Positions 33,802 to 35,427 of a DNA stretch of 35,427 nucleotides are shown piece by piece. The DNA is taken from the NCBI GenBank assembly GCA_030625085.1, contig DAOURK010000033.1:1-35427 (forward strand), in the 5' to 3' direction. The DNA comes from Pseudomonadota bacterium. Its GTDB lineage: Bacteria > SZUA-182 > DTGQ01. Position 1 is the stretch's first letter. Each line of letters begins with the position of its first letter. Position numbers and translations under genes: made by a program. The notes under the pieces were generated by a model. It did no database searches. It worked only from the letters and a program-made list of their open reading frames with translations, and was not told the DNA's origin.

Positions 33802-34905
33802 TTAATCCTCATTTTTTAATTTCGCGAGCTCTTCCTTTACTGCCTTGGCGTCTAAAACATTTGCCAATCCGAGTAATTCCCCTATTTTTCTATCAGTGAT
33901 GCTACCCAATTGATTAATCATGATTTCTATGAATTTGGGGCTAAAATCGTGTATTAATTTTACGTAATCTCTTGGATCTGACATCTGAAACAATATATCG
34001 CCAACTGTGGAAAAGGCTTTCTTTAAGTTAGTATCTGCACCTCCGACATCCAACATGAAACCATGTGAGATAGATTGCACTCGTTTAACTATTCCGTATA
34101 AAGAGTGACTGTGCAATTTCCCCAATGTTTTCAATTTATTGATTTGTGCAGCCTTACCTAATCCACTAATAGCATTGCATACTTTTTTTACATATTCATC
34201 AGGAAGTTGAATATAATTAGCCACCGTGTCGCAAAATTTTTCCTCTTCTTCATCATAGATCCCTTCTTGAGATTCCTCGTCTCGTATCGCGTGGATAGAT
34301 TCGTGCAGGATGGGGAAGATCAAATCAATAATGTTGGTTGAATTATTTACAAAAACAGCCCTGTGGCTATGTATTTTAGTGTAAAATGCATAGCTTTTTA
34401 TATTTTTGGGGAAATCCCTGAATATTACAGAAATCCCTAGTTCATACATCAGTTTAAATGCATTTTCATAGTTAAGGGGGAGGAAGCTTTTAATTACTCC
34501 AGATTTTGCCCTTAATTCCTTAGCTATTTTAATTGCACTTGCTTCGTTTCGTTCACTAATTCTTACAATTGGAATAACTTCAGACTCCAGAATATTTCTG
34601 AAAAATATTTCATATTGTTTCACTAGTTCTAACGCGTCTCTCTGGGTATCGAGAGTAATTTTTGCACCTTTCCTAGCACGATGGACTGGAAATGTGATCG
34701 CTTTTTCCTTGTTCGGTGAAAAGAAATAGTCCGGTTTCTCTTTGAGGATTCTACACATAGAAATCAAATGATTGCCCTTAGGGACTTGCCCATTCATCCA
34801 ATCATTAACTGTTTGGCGGGTGACCCCGATTTGTTCCGCCAACTTAACTAATGTAAGCCCCTTTTCTGTGACCAAACTTTTAATTTTTTCACCCATCCAT
34901 CTCAT
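33802..34905 (-). CDS. XRE-family HTH / ImmA-IrrE metalloprotease
   Basis: 367 residues. Residues about 6-62 are an XRE-type helix-turn-helix (LTLVKLAEQIGVTRQTVNDW). The central part holds the ImmA/IrrE peptidase motif HESIH (His201, Glu202, His205) with third ligand Glu222 (EEKFCDTVANYIQLP). The C-terminal 120 residues are helical (FSTVGDILFQMSDPRDYVKL) and unassigned. AGGAGG lies six bases before the ATG at 34905. Such fusions act as regulators that are inactivated by or cleave partners, in phages, ICEs and toxin-antitoxin modules. Being upstream of a PIN-like gene, it is a candidate antitoxin/regulator. Confidence 0.88.
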   Translation of the reverse strand: MRWMGEKIKSLVTEKGLTLVKLAEQIGVTRQTVNDWMNGQVPKGNHLISMCRILKEKPDYFFSPNKEKAITFPVHRARKGAKITLDTQRDALELVKQYEIFFRNILESEVIPIVRISERNEASAIKIAKELRAKSGVIKSFLPLNYENAFKLMYELGISVIFRDFPKNIKSYAFYTKIHSHRAVFVNNSTNIIDLIFPILHESIHAIRDEESQEGIYDEEEEKFCDTVANYIQLPDEYVKKVCNAISGLGKAAQINKLKTLGKLHSHSLYGIVKRVQSISHGFMLDVGGADTNLKKAFSTVGDILFQMSDPRDYVKLIHDFSPKFIEIMINQLGSITDRKIGELLGLANVLDAKAVKEELAKLKNED

Positions 34906-35427
34906 ATTTGGCCTCCTAATAATTTTAAATTAATATGGCCGAAGATAATCTTTAAAATTAGATGCCATAATAAATTGAAGGGAATTTCAAAAATTATATT
35001 ACTAACCCCTGTAAAGAATAGTGTACATTTTAATTTTAAAAATGTCAAATTATAATCCTTCTTGTAAAGAAAGGTTTACCAATTTATCGGCTATAACTAT
35101 AAATTACATGCACCCAATCCGCTAAAGAAGTCAACTTCATCTGATACCCAGGAGAGATTCAGCAAATAAGTAATTCCCCCGGCTTTCCCCTGCTGTATTT
35201 AGTCCAAAACTGGGACCATCCTATTTAATACAAATGATAATCAATCCCTTGCAAATGTCTAAATACTAAAAGTAATAGGGATATTTCAGCAATTCTAATT
35301 ATGAAATCTGCATAAAATAAAATTTATAGTTTACTTAATTAAAACGCACAAGATAGCCTGTTATTACTCATCATCATCAATCCTAATTTTAAAAAAATAA
35401 AAAAAATGCAGGGAATTTCTATGTATT
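34906..35427. other. AT-rich region upstream of the XRE-ImmA gene
   Basis: No coding frame seen. It should hold the promoter of the XRE-PIN pair. An AATGATAATCAAT stretch near 35235 recalls part of a Fur box but has no gene to serve. Probably intergenic to the window edge. Confidence 0.4.

Noticed and set aside
35225-35250. Possible Fur box
   Set aside because: Only part of the consensus and no iron-related gene nearby.

Overview
The window is AT-rich DNA from a free-living Gram-negative bacterium. Signals pointing that way are several secreted proteins, signal peptidase I, a sulfatase-like protein with a TPR tail, a radical SAM protein fused to a DUF2344-type domain, and a stand-alone trpBA pair of the less common clade. 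A deltaproteobacterial or candidate-phylum anaerobe is a reasonable guess, but nothing here fixes the taxon. REGION 1 (1-9068, almost all minus strand): a secreted-protein locus. Two paralogous Tyr/Pro/Asn/Gly-rich secreted proteins (one cut by the window edge), an LVIVD-type beta-propeller with Tyr/Gly-rich ends, a small secreted protein, a LuxR-type response regulator and a rhomboid protease. Five copies of a 37-39 bp double palindrome lie between these genes and, apart from one weaker short ORF, nowhere else I could see. The response regulator has Glu in place of its phospho-accepting Asp and has lost one acidic-pocket Asp, so it is probably active without phosphorylation. REGION 2 (9716-26148): mostly housekeeping or accessory metabolism. 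It holds a radical SAM/SPASM protein and a radical SAM-DUF2344 fusion, a 5'-truncated PhoU-domain remnant abutting lepB, a glycosyltransferase, two small secreted proteins, the sulfatase/TPR protein, trpB-trpA with a third unknown gene in the same operon, and another secreted protein. Several clear rho-independent terminators separate the units. REGION 3 (26251-35427): tRNA-Val and tRNA-Asp from one strong promoter, then what looks like an integrated island. It carries an excisionase-like HTH protein, a tyrosine recombinase, a second small HTH protein too short for most gene callers, a two-frame transposase-like element with a canonical A AAA AAG slippery heptamer, an ORF6N-domain protein, a DNA methyltransferase pseudogene that has lost its catalytic core, and a two-gene module of an XRE-ImmA/IrrE metalloprotease and a PIN-like nuclease. 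The two best candidates for something undescribed are the double-palindrome/pseudo-receiver regulon over the secreted low-complexity proteins, and the frameshifted winged-helix/zinc-ribbon transposase-like element. The XRE-ImmA-PIN pair is a plausible toxin-antitoxin or defence module.
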